A stretch of 64,000 nucleotides of DNA from Siphonodentalium dalli (GCA_032622095.1 CP136069.1:2017462-2081461); one strand, 5' to 3'. Numbered from the stretch's first letter, positions 24,394-34,615 are shown. The notes: generated by a model from the sequence alone, not told the origin. Made by a program: numbers and translations.

Positions 24394-24414
24394 GGGGGGG
24401 GGGGGGGGGGGGGG
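24394..24414 (+). repeat. 21-base G homopolymer
   Basis: Twenty-one consecutive G followed by TAATAC. The exact length is likely unreliable in the assembly. Such a run can form G-quadruplex structure. Confidence 0.85.
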
Positions 24415-24821
24415 TAATACAAAATTTGCAGGAAGGTATGCCGGGGCGGGTGGGTCTTCCGACGGGCAAAACAAAACGCGTTTTTTACAACCTCATGCAA
24501 ATTTTTACTGCAGACCTTTTGTCACACCGTTATAACATCTGCAAGGGTACCCCGAGTCACCACACCATATTTGGTTGAACTCGGTCTAGGGTTTTAGAGA
24601 GAAAAATCGGGACAGATCCTACTCGTTTATATATGTAGATGACAAGCAGTCAAAGCACTATACCAGACTTGGATACTTTAGGTCTTGTGAGAGATCATCT
24701 AAGTTGAAAGACATGCAAATAATTCACTGATTGGTTTGGTGCACTGATGAAAGTTATTTTCTAGCCATTGATAGTCACATTAATGTTTGAGACAGTTGCT
24801 CGTTTTATTCCATGCACACAT

Positions 24822-24984
24822 GTTTCCATAAATTTCTCCATGTTCGAGTTTGTTAATTTGCAGTTTCAGTTTCAGAACAGTTTGTGATGAAATATTCTGT
24901 CGAGCTCGAGGGCTAAGAGGTCAACACTATATCGAAGCCTTAATTTTAAGGCTTATTTTAGTGTGATAATTGTGTCTGGCGGAA
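24822..24984 (+). repeat. Dispersed repeat, copy A
   Basis: The sequence from TTTCCATAAATTTCTCCATG through GTTAATTTGCAG, AAGAGGTCAACA and GAAGCCTTAATTT to TAGTGTGATAATTGTGTCTGG matches 62325-62487 in the same orientation, with perhaps 75-80% identity by eye. It is a dispersed repeat family of unknown class. Confidence 0.75.
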
Positions 24985-24999
24985 GCGGTCCTACTAAAC

Positions 25000-25255
25000 A
25001 GCGAACACAAATGAACATAAATGAACACAGGTCCAAACGCGGAATAGAAGGGTGAAATTTGGTTTGTGGGTGCGCGTGGGTCCATTATATGTGTATGTGG
25101 TGTTATTTCCAACTTTGATGACTTATTTTTTGAGCCATTGACGTTATTTGAATACAAAGCTACTAAACAACGAACACAAACTAACATAACATTGGCCGTA
25201 TAGCACTACAAGGCGTTAATCAAGGTGTTAATTAACTACAGCTTACTCTGCGGAC
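25000..25255 (+). repeat. Outer inverted-repeat arm (left)
   Basis: Contains CTACTAAACAACGAACACAA, ACTTTGATGACTTATTTT, GGTGTTATTTCCAAC and GCACTACAAGGCGTTAAT. The reverse complement of this series occurs at 36292-36492. The two arms face each other around the LTR retroelement and its host repeat. Confidence 0.8.
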
Positions 25256-26319
25256 TACGGCTTGTGCTGTCTCTGAGTTGTTTTCACTTTGCATATAAGA
25301 CTTTTTTCTAACTCCCCCTGAATGTCCTCGGGTGGCGTAGAGATTACAATCAACTAAATATTTCCCATAGGCGACAGTGTTAGGGTTAAGCCATGCCCAC
25401 GATTCATTACTGTACTGATCCAAACTTTAAATATGTTTGCGTTTAGAACTCCATGCACGTCGGACATAAAAGAAATGTTGCCTTACTATACGTATTCCTG
25501 GAAATAAATTGGCATTTCCATAACTACCCCCTTTTGTGCACAACATTTCAGTATAGAAAAATACCCACACCCCTACCAAATTTGGCGACCAACGTAGACG
25601 CTTGGCGGACAATCCCACACAAATGGCCGAGGAATTAACATAGCCTATGAATTTCTTTTTTCTTTCACATTAAACAACCGAAGATATTATACAACATTCA
25701 GCTGCCGGTATTTTTTATGCTGACTCGAGTTTCCCTACACAAATGCCAAGGGGCATAATTTCAATTATTTAGTTGCTTATAACCTAGATACGCTTGTCGT
25801 GGCCGCAGTATAAGCTGTCGAATAATTATCTCTCTCAAAATTACTAACAACTACAAATATAAGTTTGCAAATACCTACTGTACATGGGTATATATCAATC
25901 TCACAAACCCTACAAACGCTCTTCAGCGGAATCACGGCATTCAAAAGTGGGTTGTATGAGAGGGCCGACGGCCCTTTCAAATCTTCCAAGGTATCATCCC
26001 AAACTCCAAACTTGCTCCCCCAGCCTTTATCTGGGATTGCGACCAGCAGACTTCATCGAAGTCAGGCGGTTTAAAAAAACTTTCAGTTGAGGTTACAATT
26101 GAATTAGCTTTAAAATCACAATATTTTAAGGAAATCTAATGCAAATGAAGTGTCTATTCTACATGCTTCGACCTCTTTATCTGCACTGGGATCATACAAG
26201 TTTTCAATACTAAAACAATTTTCAGAAATGTTGGACGAATAACATTTGTGAAATCCTTAACAAAAATAAAATATTACAAAACAATTGGAAGGCAAAATAA
26301 TTAACTCATTTGACAGACA
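25256..26319. other. Decayed repeat sequence flanking the retroelement
   Basis: No gene recognised. The part at about 26020-26090 (CCTTTATCTGGGATTGCG, CTTCATCGAAGTCAGG, GGTTTAAAAAAACTTTC) is the reverse complement, imperfectly, of 36170-36240 and 35745-35820, so it belongs to the same inverted host repeat. Confidence 0.55.
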
Positions 26320-26462
26320 TATGTACCAATTTTCCTACATGTATTCTAAGCTGATAAGAAACGCTCTTTATTACTGAACCCCTTTAAAAATGCAGTGTAC
26401 AATATGTGACCAACGAATGGCCAACCATCTCTCATGCAGATATTCGATTAGATAATGATTTT
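26320..26462 (+). repeat. Left flank of the LTR element (target repeat)
   Basis: TCCTACATGTATTCTAAGCT through GCCAACCATCTCTCATGCAG to GATTAGATAATGATTTT closely matches 35907-36017 in the same orientation. In that second copy the sequence runs on uninterrupted as GATAATGATTTTTATG and then TTTCAAAGTATTTCATTTTA, which shows what the target looked like before insertion. Confidence 0.8.
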
Positions 26463-27041
26463 TGTGCCAATACGGGTACATATAACTCTTAAGACGATCA
26501 AACGGTTTGATTATTTAATTACAACAAAGTCAATAGCATTCAATCGTCGGCATCTAGCTACTTCCTAGTTGTGTTCGTCTTCCTGTCGTCTGCTTAGGTT
26601 AGGGTCTTCTTGTGTCCTCATAAGTTGGGCGTGTCTGCTTGTCGTCAGCGTGGTTGAGTTCCAAGTTGAGTTCGTCGGCCTGTCGTCTGCGTGGTGGCTA
26701 TCGGGTGGTGTTCGTCGTCCTGTCGTCTGCTCTTCTTCTACTTCGGGGCATCAGTGGGGTGTTGTTAGAAATAAAAGATCATAATGTTTACCTTGCATTC
26801 CTATCCATACTTCTGGCCGGAGATCCTAGCTGTCTTCTTGGCGTCCGAGAGGTCTTGGTCACTGCTGGGTAGTCGGTTAGAACTGAGTAATGGGTGTCGG
26901 TTTTCTTCTTACTAAATACACAGAGGGTATTAATGACAGCCCAGTGCATATTCACGGCGCATCAATTCTAGGCAACCTAGGGTAATCGGGCGATCGCCAT
27001 TTTCCTATGCGTCCTTTAGACTGCTCCTTTCGTCCATCGCG
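26463..27041 (-). repeat. 3' LTR, truncated
   Basis: Aligns with 34616-35191 over about 579 bp, from TGTGCCAATAC to CGTCCATCGCG. The remaining 260 bp present in the 5' LTR (35192-35451) are missing, and the sequence joins internal DNA directly. In coding orientation the start of U3, and with it the normal polypurine-tract junction, is lost. A deletion across the internal/LTR boundary explains this best. Confidence 0.85.
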
Positions 27042-27480
27042 GCATCGATGAATGAGAGGCCGCCCTTGTTCGTATGTCCATTGGTGTCGTTGGTACGACT
27101 GCTGTCGTGCTCTAGCGTATGTTCGCTGGCGAGTCCGGATTGGCTGCCGGTGTTCGTCCGGTTACTCGCGGGTAGTAGTACCAATCGGGGTCGATGTCGA
27201 TGAGTGCATCTTCAGTTTCGCTGGGCGGGATGTAAGGCGGTAATATCGCCTATGCTCGCTGTAAGGCTGTACCCATGGCTGGTTGTAGGATGTGGGTGAC
27301 TGCATGTGCGGCATCATGTCGAGGTAGCTTTCATGCGGCCGCCTGCTGATGGATGGTAAGGCATCTGAATTGGGTGTCATATTGTCATCATTGTCGAGGT
27401 ATTTTCGTCCTCACTGTGCGAGTATGGGGGGTAGGTTCTGGCAACTGGTCGACCCTGTTTTCCACCACCATGGTCAGCCT
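27042..27480 (-). pseudogene. Retroelement 3' internal remnant (possible env cytoplasmic tail or extra ORF)
   Basis: The minus strand 27380-27162 is open for 72 codons, with Pro-, Tyr- and Arg-rich sequence (YNQPWVQPYSEHRRYYR), and a neighbouring frame just upstream reads TYPPYSHSEDENTS. It lies between the transmembrane-like remnant and the truncated LTR, so it belongs to the element's last ORF. Composition suggests a disordered tail. I do not recognise a domain. Confidence 0.35.
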
Positions 27481-27931
27481 GTAAGACTCAAATGAATATT
27501 TGTGTGAGGTTTGAGAATACATGATGCAGACAGTACACAATGATTACTTTTCCAATTTATCAGTATCGCTTGAGGGCCGTCAGATCGGCCGGATGTGAAA
27601 ATGAAATTTACAACGTAATTCTACAGATAGATTGGTTGACGAACAGTTGAACACAAGATAGATCGAGGTGACTGATTTCCATCATCAAAACGTATGATTG
27701 CATGTCAGGATTTCTAATTCCTATTCAATGCTTGCTATACTAATTCTGATATCTATATAACTATAATACATCGCTATGCAACGATTAATATTTGAAATAT
27801 ATGAAATACATAAACGTCTATGCACATGCAAATGATTCTAATATCAGTGCAACAATCAATACGAAGTAATTGCGGAATACATTAATATATAATACATAAT
27901 TGATACTAATCCAAATCCGCCAGAGATGTGG
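27481..27931. other. AT-rich internal retroelement sequence, no ORF
   Basis: No domain recognised. A small imperfect hairpin (CCGCCAGAG / CTCTGACGG) lies near 27917-27946. Confidence 0.4.
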
Positions 27932-28215
27932 TTAGCCTCTGACGGCTATAATTGGATACAGGCATTCCTGAGTGTTGTCCCGGAATGGCGCAGACGGCTT
28001 TGGTCCACCCGTCTCCACTGCTTCGTCGGTGGGTCCTTTGGACACGGCATTCGGGATATCCTCAGATCGCTGGTCTAACTGCTTATTATACATAATGGCT
28101 AACCTTGGCAAATGTCGTTTAACAAATTTCCACCAAAATCGATGGGTCAAGATAATGAAAATTACTACTGTAGTCGTCACTAGGGCAAAATACCCCCATG
28201 GCCATCTCTACCATT
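27932..28215 (-). pseudogene. Env-like remnant: membrane-spanning segment and tail
   Basis: On the minus strand a stretch of hydrophobic residues (VTTTVVIFIILTH) is followed at once by the basic/aromatic RFWWKFVKRHL. This is a typical membrane anchor plus stop-transfer, leading into a polar tail of about 50 residues that ends at 27932. Its position downstream of integrase, and the signal-peptide-like start upstream at 28558, fit the third ORF of env-bearing Ty3/gypsy elements. The ectodomain between them is broken by stops and no fusion peptide or furin site can be identified, so the env assignment is an inference. Confidence 0.4.
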
Positions 28216-28495
28216 CATTTGGGTAATACTTTTTCGTTCACTAAGTCAATCGTGTGAATATTTTGGATCGCATTTAATTTGTGCGAGATGCGCTAAAACG
28301 TAGTAACCCTGAGGGTGACGATATGCACGTTGGCGCTGCGCTCGTTACCTCTCGGCACGCGATTGTAAAGTTTAAAGCTTTATTTGTTAAATTGTTACGC
28401 GCAAGTGCCGGGTTCCCTGGGGACATGCGACCCGTAATCGATCCGGACATGACTATCTATTTGCGATTCGGTTTGGGGCATTGGGCTAATTATTT

Positions 28496-28558
28496 TCAAC
28501 ATGCGTGAAGCCAGGTTAGACTCGTTAATAAGACAGTTAAAAACGGGGTCCCATTCAT
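28496..28558 (-). pseudogene. Possible signal-peptide start of the env-like ORF
   Basis: An ATG at 28558 opens 20 codons with a hydrophobic core (FLTVLLTSLTWLHAC) before TGA. It resembles a secretory signal peptide ending at a small residue. The following sequence has stops in all frames, so the ORF is degenerate. The call depends on its location between pol and the membrane-anchor remnant. Confidence 0.3.
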
Positions 28559-28683
28559 TCTATTATGCATTCCTGGTTGAAAGTTCGGGTGCTTTCTTAT
28601 TTACATTGCTGCTACTATCGAGGACACCGAGGATAGTATAGTTTGCAGTGACGTTTTACTTATTAAGTCTCTACTCGCTCCAT

Positions 28684-29290
28684 TCATGAATTGCTTACAC
28701 TTGCGTGGGGCCGGTATTGGCCTACATTCACGAGGGGTTGATTCAATGGCGGCCACATCATTAATTCATCCTCTGAGCTGTCATTACTTGTAAGCATCTT
28801 TGTTATTTTGCGTCTGCATCGACGAGGCGCGAGAGTGCGTCGTTCTTTGGCATTCGGCCTTGCTTCCACGTCCGTGGACGAGTCATGGTTTTGTAATGAC
28901 TCTGAGCGCGCGAGTCGCGCTTTTCTATGGTGTAAGCGCAATTTAAGCTAGCTTAAAGGGACATCTTCATCATCGGAGTCCGAACATTGTCTCCGAAATC
29001 GAGCGATTACATCATCTGGCAATGGTTCTGTCTCATCGCCAGAAGACCCAACCACGGGGTTAGGGGCAGGAACGTCGAAATCTTCGTCTTCATGGGGAAC
29101 ATACCTTTGAGCACGCTTGTTGTTGTCGGTATTGGGGATTTCCCATTCAAGGTTGGCCTTGCGCATATGTTCAGTATGGGATTGTGTGACTTTCCGAGTT
29201 AATTGATTCCTTAACTCGAAAGTAACTGGCGTATGTGCTTGGTTATGCGGAAGTAGGGTTTCCGTTTACTTTCAAGTTTGCTTTTTTGTA
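28684..29290 (-). pseudogene. C-terminal tail of Pol (post-integrase)
   Basis: Open minus-strand segments 29166-28948 and 28941-28684 with upstream in-frame sequence. They show a basic patch (VTQSHTEHMRKANLEWEIP) followed by acidic, Ser-rich residues (DSDDEDVPLS) and then another basic/acidic region. Basic-then-acidic tails after the integrase C-terminal domain are common in Ty3/gypsy Pol. A stop near 28948 splits the two parts. No catalytic motif is expected or seen. Confidence 0.5.
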
Positions 29291-29298
29291 AGTGATTC

Positions 29299-29880
29299 TT
29301 AACATAGACGGCCTCGCCGATGGACGTCCCATGTATTTAGTTGGTCCGACATTTTCTTGGATATTACGGTTTTCAAGTTGCAGTGGAATCTCTCAACTTT
29401 GGAGTTGCTCTGGCGGTGATAATATGACGTAGTCACGTGATGAATGTTTAAAGTATTCAAAGTGTCTCTGACTTTGTAATTGATGTTCTCACTGCCATTG
29501 TCAGTTATTATTTCCAGGGGGTAATTCATGTCGTGGGAAGATTCCGTCGATCAGGAGATGAACAATGTTATCAGCTGACTTGTCCTTGACCGGAAACGCT
29601 TCCGCCCACACACTATATAAGTCCACGAAGCTGCTAATGTAGCGATTACCCGATAACGACATGGGGTAGGGGCCTGATAGGTCCAAACCAATTTTAGCAA
29701 AAGGGTAAGGGGACGTATCAGTTATTTGCATTTTGGGGGATTGTTTCTGCAGAGACCTGACTTGGCAAGTCACACATTTGCCAACGTAGCAGTTGAGTTC
29801 CTTGTACAGTCTGGGCTAAAAGTATTTCGACCTAATTGCATCATGCGTTTTGTCTATTCCCGCATGGCCATTGTTATCAT
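29299..29880 (-). pseudogene. Integrase core, broken
   Basis: Part of the HHCC zinc domain reads CVTCQ (CX2C); its histidines lie upstream in YHDNNGHAG (in the 29816-30376 segment). The DDE core has the first Asp in IGLDLSGPYP, the second in IITDNGSEN, and the Glu in SNSKVERFH, in the usual order. Damage: a TAG stop follows SKYF near 29818; the reading frame changes in a C-run near 29515, between the first and second catalytic Asp; and at about 29320 the sequence jumps from LNTWDVH straight to the GEAVYVKNHL region. That last jump deletes the piece normally between the catalytic core and the C-terminal domain. Confidence 0.85.
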
Positions 29881-30553
29881 GGTATTGTTGGGTTATGTTG
29901 GTTTGAAGATGTGCGGGTACCCAAAGGCGTGGGGTCGGTTCTGCGTCAGCACTTGAGAGGTAATATAACACACCGTCAATCACCAAGTGTTTGTCATTCT
30001 GGGGGTCCTCCCCTTTTTCGATGGCGTCCAGAACCGACACAATTTCCGGGTCTTTCTTTTGTTCCGCAAGCATTTTGAAGTCGGGCTTGTTGAACAGTAG
30101 GTCAGTAGGCATGACCAATTTGATTTTATTCGGTAGTTCCTTCAGGGTTACCTCGCAGCTTGCGAAGTCTTTGGGTTGAAATTTAGATGAGTTTAAGGCG
30201 GCTATTTCCGCCTGTGTCTCGGCGACTGTAAGGTTATTGTCGTTTATATCTACTTCTAATTCTGCCTTCTCCCGTTCCGTATACGCATTAGGGGGCGTTC
30301 GACCGCGCATTTCTGCACAGTGATTATCTGGGCCTGCTATGTACTCAATGTTACAGTTATATCCAGTTATGCCCAAAGCCCACTGTTGGATTTTTTTGTT
30401 TGCATGGGGGATTCCAAGATATATTTCAATGATTTATGATCTGTTTTTTATTGTGAAAGTGGCGTTATGAAGGTAATGGTCAAACCTTTGTAATGCGAAG
30501 TGAATTGCATATGTCTCTTTTTCTACAGTTGGCCATCGGGTTTGAGAATCACT
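29816..30553 (-). pseudogene. RNase H 3' half and integrase N terminus
   Basis: Begins right after the hAT-like insertion with TRWPTVEKETYAIHFALQRF and FDHYLHNATF, the second half of a Ty3/gypsy RNase H. It continues through IQQWALGITGYNCNIEYIAG, the end of RNase H, then a spacer of about 100 residues, to the integrase zinc domain (YHDNNGHAGIDKTHDAI). The frame is open from 30376 to 29816 (186 codons). Upstream, between 30376 and 30480, stops and a frame change are present. Confidence 0.85.
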
Positions 30554-31456
30554 TAGGGCTTCACGGTATCCGGATTTTAATACCGACTACGGTGTTGAAA
30601 ATGATACCGCGATATGACTAAATATCGTCATCTATAAATTTGAGTAGAACTGTTTGAGAATGATACTAGTAGCAAGCAGACAAAAATATAGCATTGTTGA
30701 TTTGATAATTATAATTATGAACACATGTTGCTTTGACAGGTATAAAAAATAAATAATTAATATAAATGGTCCTGAGTTTCGTTCTTTATACGACGGATAG
30801 ATATATTTGTAAGTGCCTGACGTAATCGGGAATTCCCTGCCAACTGCGGGTCGCTTATGACATTAAAAATGAAGCTAACAGACACTCGTGTAAATAATAA
30901 CAGCAAACATGTATCCGTATCTGATTTTAACTTATCCATTTCGATGTATAGGACTGATATATGGCCGTGTAGTTATAATGATCTAATGAGTTAGTGCATT
31001 ATACGTCTAATGCATAAGATTTTGTGGTGCTGTTGAATGCGCGTCATTGTGTCTCCAGATTATAAAAACACCACACATATTTTATTGTATTTGACCAGGA
31101 ACCTTCCAGCAATATTGAGCTGAGAACAGCCTGTATACACACATCAATTGCCACCCATGCAACAAGGCATGACGACTTGATTGTCCGCAGTGTGTTGACA
31201 AATGCTTTTTTATGGAGCAGTGAGAAATAATTAATTTTTACGCCACGCTAAACCGAAGCCGTTAGCAATGGCCTTTGTCTCAGCATTAGATGTGTCGATG
31301 GTTGCTAAATACTTGACACTGATAGAGATATCGTCGGTATTAATATCCACACCGGCGGCTACGATGTACCGACTATTAACATAAAGTGAAACCGACTACA
31401 CAGTGTCAAAAACAGTATCGCGATATGACTAAATACCGAAATACCGTGAAGCCCTA
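30554..31456. mobile_element. 903-bp hAT-like element inserted in RNase H
   Basis: The ends are inverted: TAGGGCTTCACGGTAT on the left and ATACCGTGAAGCCCTA on the right. It is flanked by GAATCACT (30546-30553) and GTATCACT (31457-31464), an 8-bp target duplication with one mismatch. The TAGGG terminus and 8-bp TSD fit the hAT superfamily. ATACCGCGATATGACTAAAT on the left is echoed by TATCGCGATATGACTAAAT on the right in the same orientation. No transposase ORF is present, so it is non-autonomous. The retroelement reading frame is open up to the TSD on one side and resumes just after it on the other. Confidence 0.88.
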
Positions 31457-32417
31457 GTATCACTAAGTTGTGCGAGAGATAATAAATTGGTTCTTCCACG
31501 CCATCCGAGCCCAATTGGGTGAGACAGGCACCAATGCAAAGGTCACTTGCATCGGTATACAATGTATAGGGCGTGGCCGTATTTGGGTAGGCCAGGAGTG
31601 GCACTGCTGTCAGATCTTCCTTTAGTTTTTCACACGAAATTTGGCAAGCTTGGTCCCATTTGAATTTAGCATACTTTTTTGTAAGTTGCACCAAAGGTTC
31701 AGCAATCTGCGAAAATGAGGGGACAAATCTGCGATAGTAATAGCTCATGCCAATGACAGAACTGACTTCCTTGACTGATGGTGGAGGTACAAGAAACCGG
31801 ATGGCCTTGACCTTGTCGGGGTCAGGTCGGACGCCGTCGGTATCGATGATAAAACCCAAATAATGTGTTTCTTGTTTTAGGAATTGACACTTTTTTAATT
31901 TATATTTCAGTGTATGTTGGCGCAACTTGTCAAAGACTTTCTGGATATGTTCCAAGTGTAATTCCAGGAACTCGCTGTAGATCAGAATATCGTCTAAGTA
32001 CGCAATTGCGTAATCACCCATCCCACATAATACGTGGGCCATAAGCTGGGAGAAAACTCCGCCAGCATTTCGGAGCCCAAAAGGCATAGAGTTGAATTCA
32101 AAGAGGTGGCATGCGAATGCCGTCTGTTGTTTGTCCTCTGCTGTGACCTGACATTGCCAGTAGCCACTTTTGAGATCGAGTGCAGTGAAGATCTTTGATT
32201 TTCCAAATAGTGCCAAAATATCGTTGGTGACCGGAAGTGGGTATGACATAGGTTTGGTTATGGAATTTAATTGTCTGAAGTCGACGCAAAATCGTTTTGT
32301 GCCGTCACGCTTGTCAGCCAACACAATTGGGGCCGAATAAGGGCTCGGACTCGGCCTGATAATGTCTGCTTCAAGCATATCATTTATGGCAGTGTCAACC
32401 AACGGTCGTTTATTCAA
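31457..32417 (-). pseudogene. Reverse transcriptase and RNase H 5' half
   Basis: About 320 codons are open on the minus strand. RT landmarks: RPSPSPYSAPIVLADKRDG near residues 21-39, FCVDFRQLN near 43, FTALDLKSGYWQ with the first catalytic Asp at about 81, MPFGLRNAGGVFSQLM at 111-126, and the catalytic YLDDILIYS at 140. KCQFLKQETHYLGF follows, then the thumb/connection, then RNase H beginning LYTDASDLCIGACL at about 286. The frame ends exactly where the hAT-like element enters, after YYLSHNL. Upstream the RPYRTPLNKR sequence is in frame, but a frame change occurs in a C-run near 32447, so Pol is broken. Reverse transcriptase copies the element RNA into DNA inside the capsid particle. Confidence 0.95.
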
Positions 32418-32634
32418 AGGGGTGCGATACGGGCGAAGTTTTATCGGGGATGATTTCCCATGTCAATATGCATTTTAGCTGTACTCGTCTGAGTTAATTC
32501 CGTGTCCTTCTCTGTAAAAATATCTGAGTTGGACTTCAACAACTTCATGAACGTCTCTCGATATTGATCTGGGCATGAAACTTCAGCTAAATTCAATCTT
32601 TTCTCGATGGTATAGCACGTTGATCTAGAGTTGT

Positions 32635-33091
32635 CTACCCTGTTATGGTCGGCGCGCCCATGAGTATAGCCATTGTCGCGATAATTACGGGTTGTTGGAA
32701 ATCGGGAGCTTTACGACAAAGAGTTGATTTCATGGTTGGTTTCGGGCTCGCATAAGACTGCCTTCCAACCACACTGCCTCGCCATAGGCGAAACGTTTTA
32801 TTAGTGTTATTGACGAGTAATACTGGGACCTTATTCCTCTTACCCACTCCAGAAATGGAGCTGCCAATTTCCAGACCGGGTTCTGATGCTAGGTAACCTT
32901 TCTCGATTTGGGCAACCTCTACTAATGTCGACTTGTGAAGAGAAGCTAAGTTTTTTTTATTTTCCCATACATAAAGTCGATGTTTTTAAACTAACTTTAA
33001 ACTAACTTTGCTAGTTAATCTCAGAAGAGAAGCTATATGTGCATCTGCTTCCAAGGGGACGTACACGTCACTGACCTTGAGGCATCCCAGA
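32635..33091 (-). pseudogene. Protease-RT linker region of Pol
   Basis: Minus-strand coding remnants between protease and RT: LYYDLGCLKVSDVYVPLE directly after the protease in a shifted frame, and VAQIEKGYLASEPG, KRNKVPVLLVNNTNKTFRLW in the 32900-32635 part. A local duplication (TTTAAACTAAC twice near 32989-33008 and AGAGAAGCTA near 32939 and 33025) interrupts it. The function of such linkers is not defined. Confidence 0.6.
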
Positions 33092-33424
33092 TCATAATAC
33101 AGTCTGACCCTGAGAGGTCAACCAATCCCTACCCAAGCTCATATTCCGGGTCATATCATTCACTACATAAAATTTATAAGTTAATTTTATTTTCGCCATT
33201 CTGAAAGTCAGTTCAACGCTACCAAGAACACCCAGTGATTTCCCATTCACGGAGCTAAGGTTAATGTGTTCCCTAGTTAGTTTTGGTCGAAACTGTAGTG
33301 CGTCATAGACGCGTTTGTGAATCAATGACACTTCCGCGCCGCTATCCACCAATGAGCGATATTTATTTTTACCTATTCTAACTAAGCATGAGCTGGGGTT
33401 CCCCACAATATTGATACTAAATTT
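33092..33424 (-). pseudogene. Retroelement aspartic protease
   Basis: The minus-strand frame entered by a -1 shift at 33424-33418 continues through NPSSCLVRIGKN to the active-site motif LVDSGAEVSLI (catalytic Asp near 33346) and the LGRDWL motif near the C terminus, typical of retropepsins that cleave Gag-Pol. It stops at 33092; a different frame carries the continuation, so one frame change follows the protease. The ATG at 33406 lies inside the Gag overlap and need not be used, because the frame is open upstream to about 33448. Confidence 0.9.
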
Positions 33425-33981
33425 CCTCTCATTAGCTGTGGTGGTTTGTTAAATGTCGCATATTTCCGGCTGTGATGCGGTGCATTATGGGATGGGTCAC
33501 GTGATCGATTGGGTTGATCTCGGCGGATTCCTCTAGGTGGCGTTACCGGCGCGTTCCATTGCCTTTGTTTTGAGTCTCCGAATTTAGAGGGGCCATTTCT
33601 AGCCAAGTGATTACCTTCGCAAACCCAGCAAGATATGTGCCTTTGGTTTTCGGTCTTAAAAGGGCAGTCACGAGCAAACTGGTGACCTCGGCACGTCCAA
33701 CACTCGATCGCTTTTTGAGGTTTGATTACTTCTTCCACATGTACTTGTCGCGGGCGTGATCGATGTTCGCGGGTCGTGTGGTTAATGCGCGCACATATTT
33801 CGCAGGCTGTTCTCGTTCGTTTGTTTCTGAAATGATCGATTTCCATTGGTTCCGGTTCATTTTCGTAATTTTGGCAGCCCGTTCGTAGGTTGAATACACG
33901 TCGGATCCCCATTTCCCGCATGGCGATTTCGGCTGCCAATTTTAGTGTCTTCGGGGCATCTCTAATCAACTTCATTTTCAA
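33382..33981 (-). pseudogene. Gag C-terminal part with zinc knuckles
   Basis: 200 codons open on the minus strand. Three Cys/His clusters are visible: CEICARINHTTREH (CX2CX4HX4H, last Cys replaced by His), CWTCRGHQFARDC (irregular spacing) and CWVCEGNHLARNG (last Cys replaced by Gly). These correspond to nucleocapsid zinc knuckles that bind genomic RNA, all departing from the CX2CX4HX4C consensus. A basic, Arg-rich tail follows. It overlaps the protease frame by about 40 bp at the slippery heptamer. Stop at 33382-33384. Confidence 0.85.
33418..33424 (-). promoter_or_regulatory. -1 ribosomal frameshift heptamer A-AAT-TTA between gag and protease
   Basis: The minus strand reads GGA AAT TTA in the Gag frame, so the seven bases A AAT TTA have the X-XXY-YYZ layout. 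After a -1 slip the codons continue straight into the protease frame. A AAU UUA is an established retroviral slippery sequence (Rous sarcoma virus uses it). About 12 bases downstream the minus strand reads TGGGGAACCCCA, a short perfect hairpin; the spacer is longer than the typical 5-9 bases. Confidence 0.75.
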
Positions 33982-33999
33982 GCTGTCGCTTCTTAAGCG

Positions 34000-34479
34000 T
34001 TAATATAAAACCCTACGAGTTGGCCTTCAACTGCGTTGATCACACCAGGTTGATCTATGTAAGCGACCATTGCCATTTCCAACATTCGTTCGGCGAGCAC
34101 ATGTAAATTCTCGCTGTGGTTTGCTTAATTTTTCTTAGCATCGAAAAGGCGAATTGATTATCATTTATCTCGACAAATCGACTAGATAATTCAGTTTTCG
34201 TTTCTTGCCACGTGGTGTTAGGATTCGTGGTCAAATATCTTTGCAGAAAATCCGAAACGGGGCCCGTGCTACTTTGGAAAGCCATATACGGTTTCTTTGT
34301 TTCGTTAGCACCGGTTAAAATGGCGCATTTTCTATTGACTTGACCTACCCATGGTATTTCGTCGGGTTTTCGTCAAATGACGTCACTACCTGCGTCACCG
34401 TAGCCATGGCCATTGCAGCAATTTGAGAATTGATAGACTCTGTTAATGGGGTCTGAACAGCAGCAGATTGTGTAGCCAT
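34000..34479 (-). pseudogene. Gag N-terminal part, frameshifted
   Basis: An ATG at 34479, about 107 bp inside the primer binding site, starts MATQSAAVQTPLTESINSQI and stays open to about 34350. The continuation (IPWVGQVNRKCAILTGANET and on through 34285-34055) lies in another frame. Two further frame changes occur near 34105 and 34000 before the zinc-knuckle segment. This region should hold the matrix/capsid-like part of Gag. The start is the first ATG after the PBS and gives a plausible Gag leader. Confidence 0.75.
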
Positions 34480-34585
34480 TATGATAATAAACAATTAGAC
34501 TCACGTTTGCGAATTTTCCCACACTGTTTCTGTTCACACTGTTCCTCTTCTGGTTTCACGTTGTGTCTGCGATTAGCATTCAGGT

Positions 34586-34603
34586 CCTGGCTCGATGGCA
34601 CCA
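34586..34603 (-). promoter_or_regulatory. tRNA primer binding site
   Basis: The plus strand reads CCTGGCTCGATGGCACCA, which ends in CCA like the 3' end of a tRNA; the minus strand therefore presents TGGTGCCATCGAGCCAGG as PBS. The match to a specific tRNA was not determined. It lies 12 bases from the LTR edge at 34616, further than the usual 0-5. Confidence 0.65.
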
Positions 34604-34615
34604 ATTAAGATTATA

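Noticed and set aside
31359..31456. Last 33 codons of the open frame containing reverse transcriptase
   Set aside because: They read into the hAT-like insertion and are not part of the retroelement protein.
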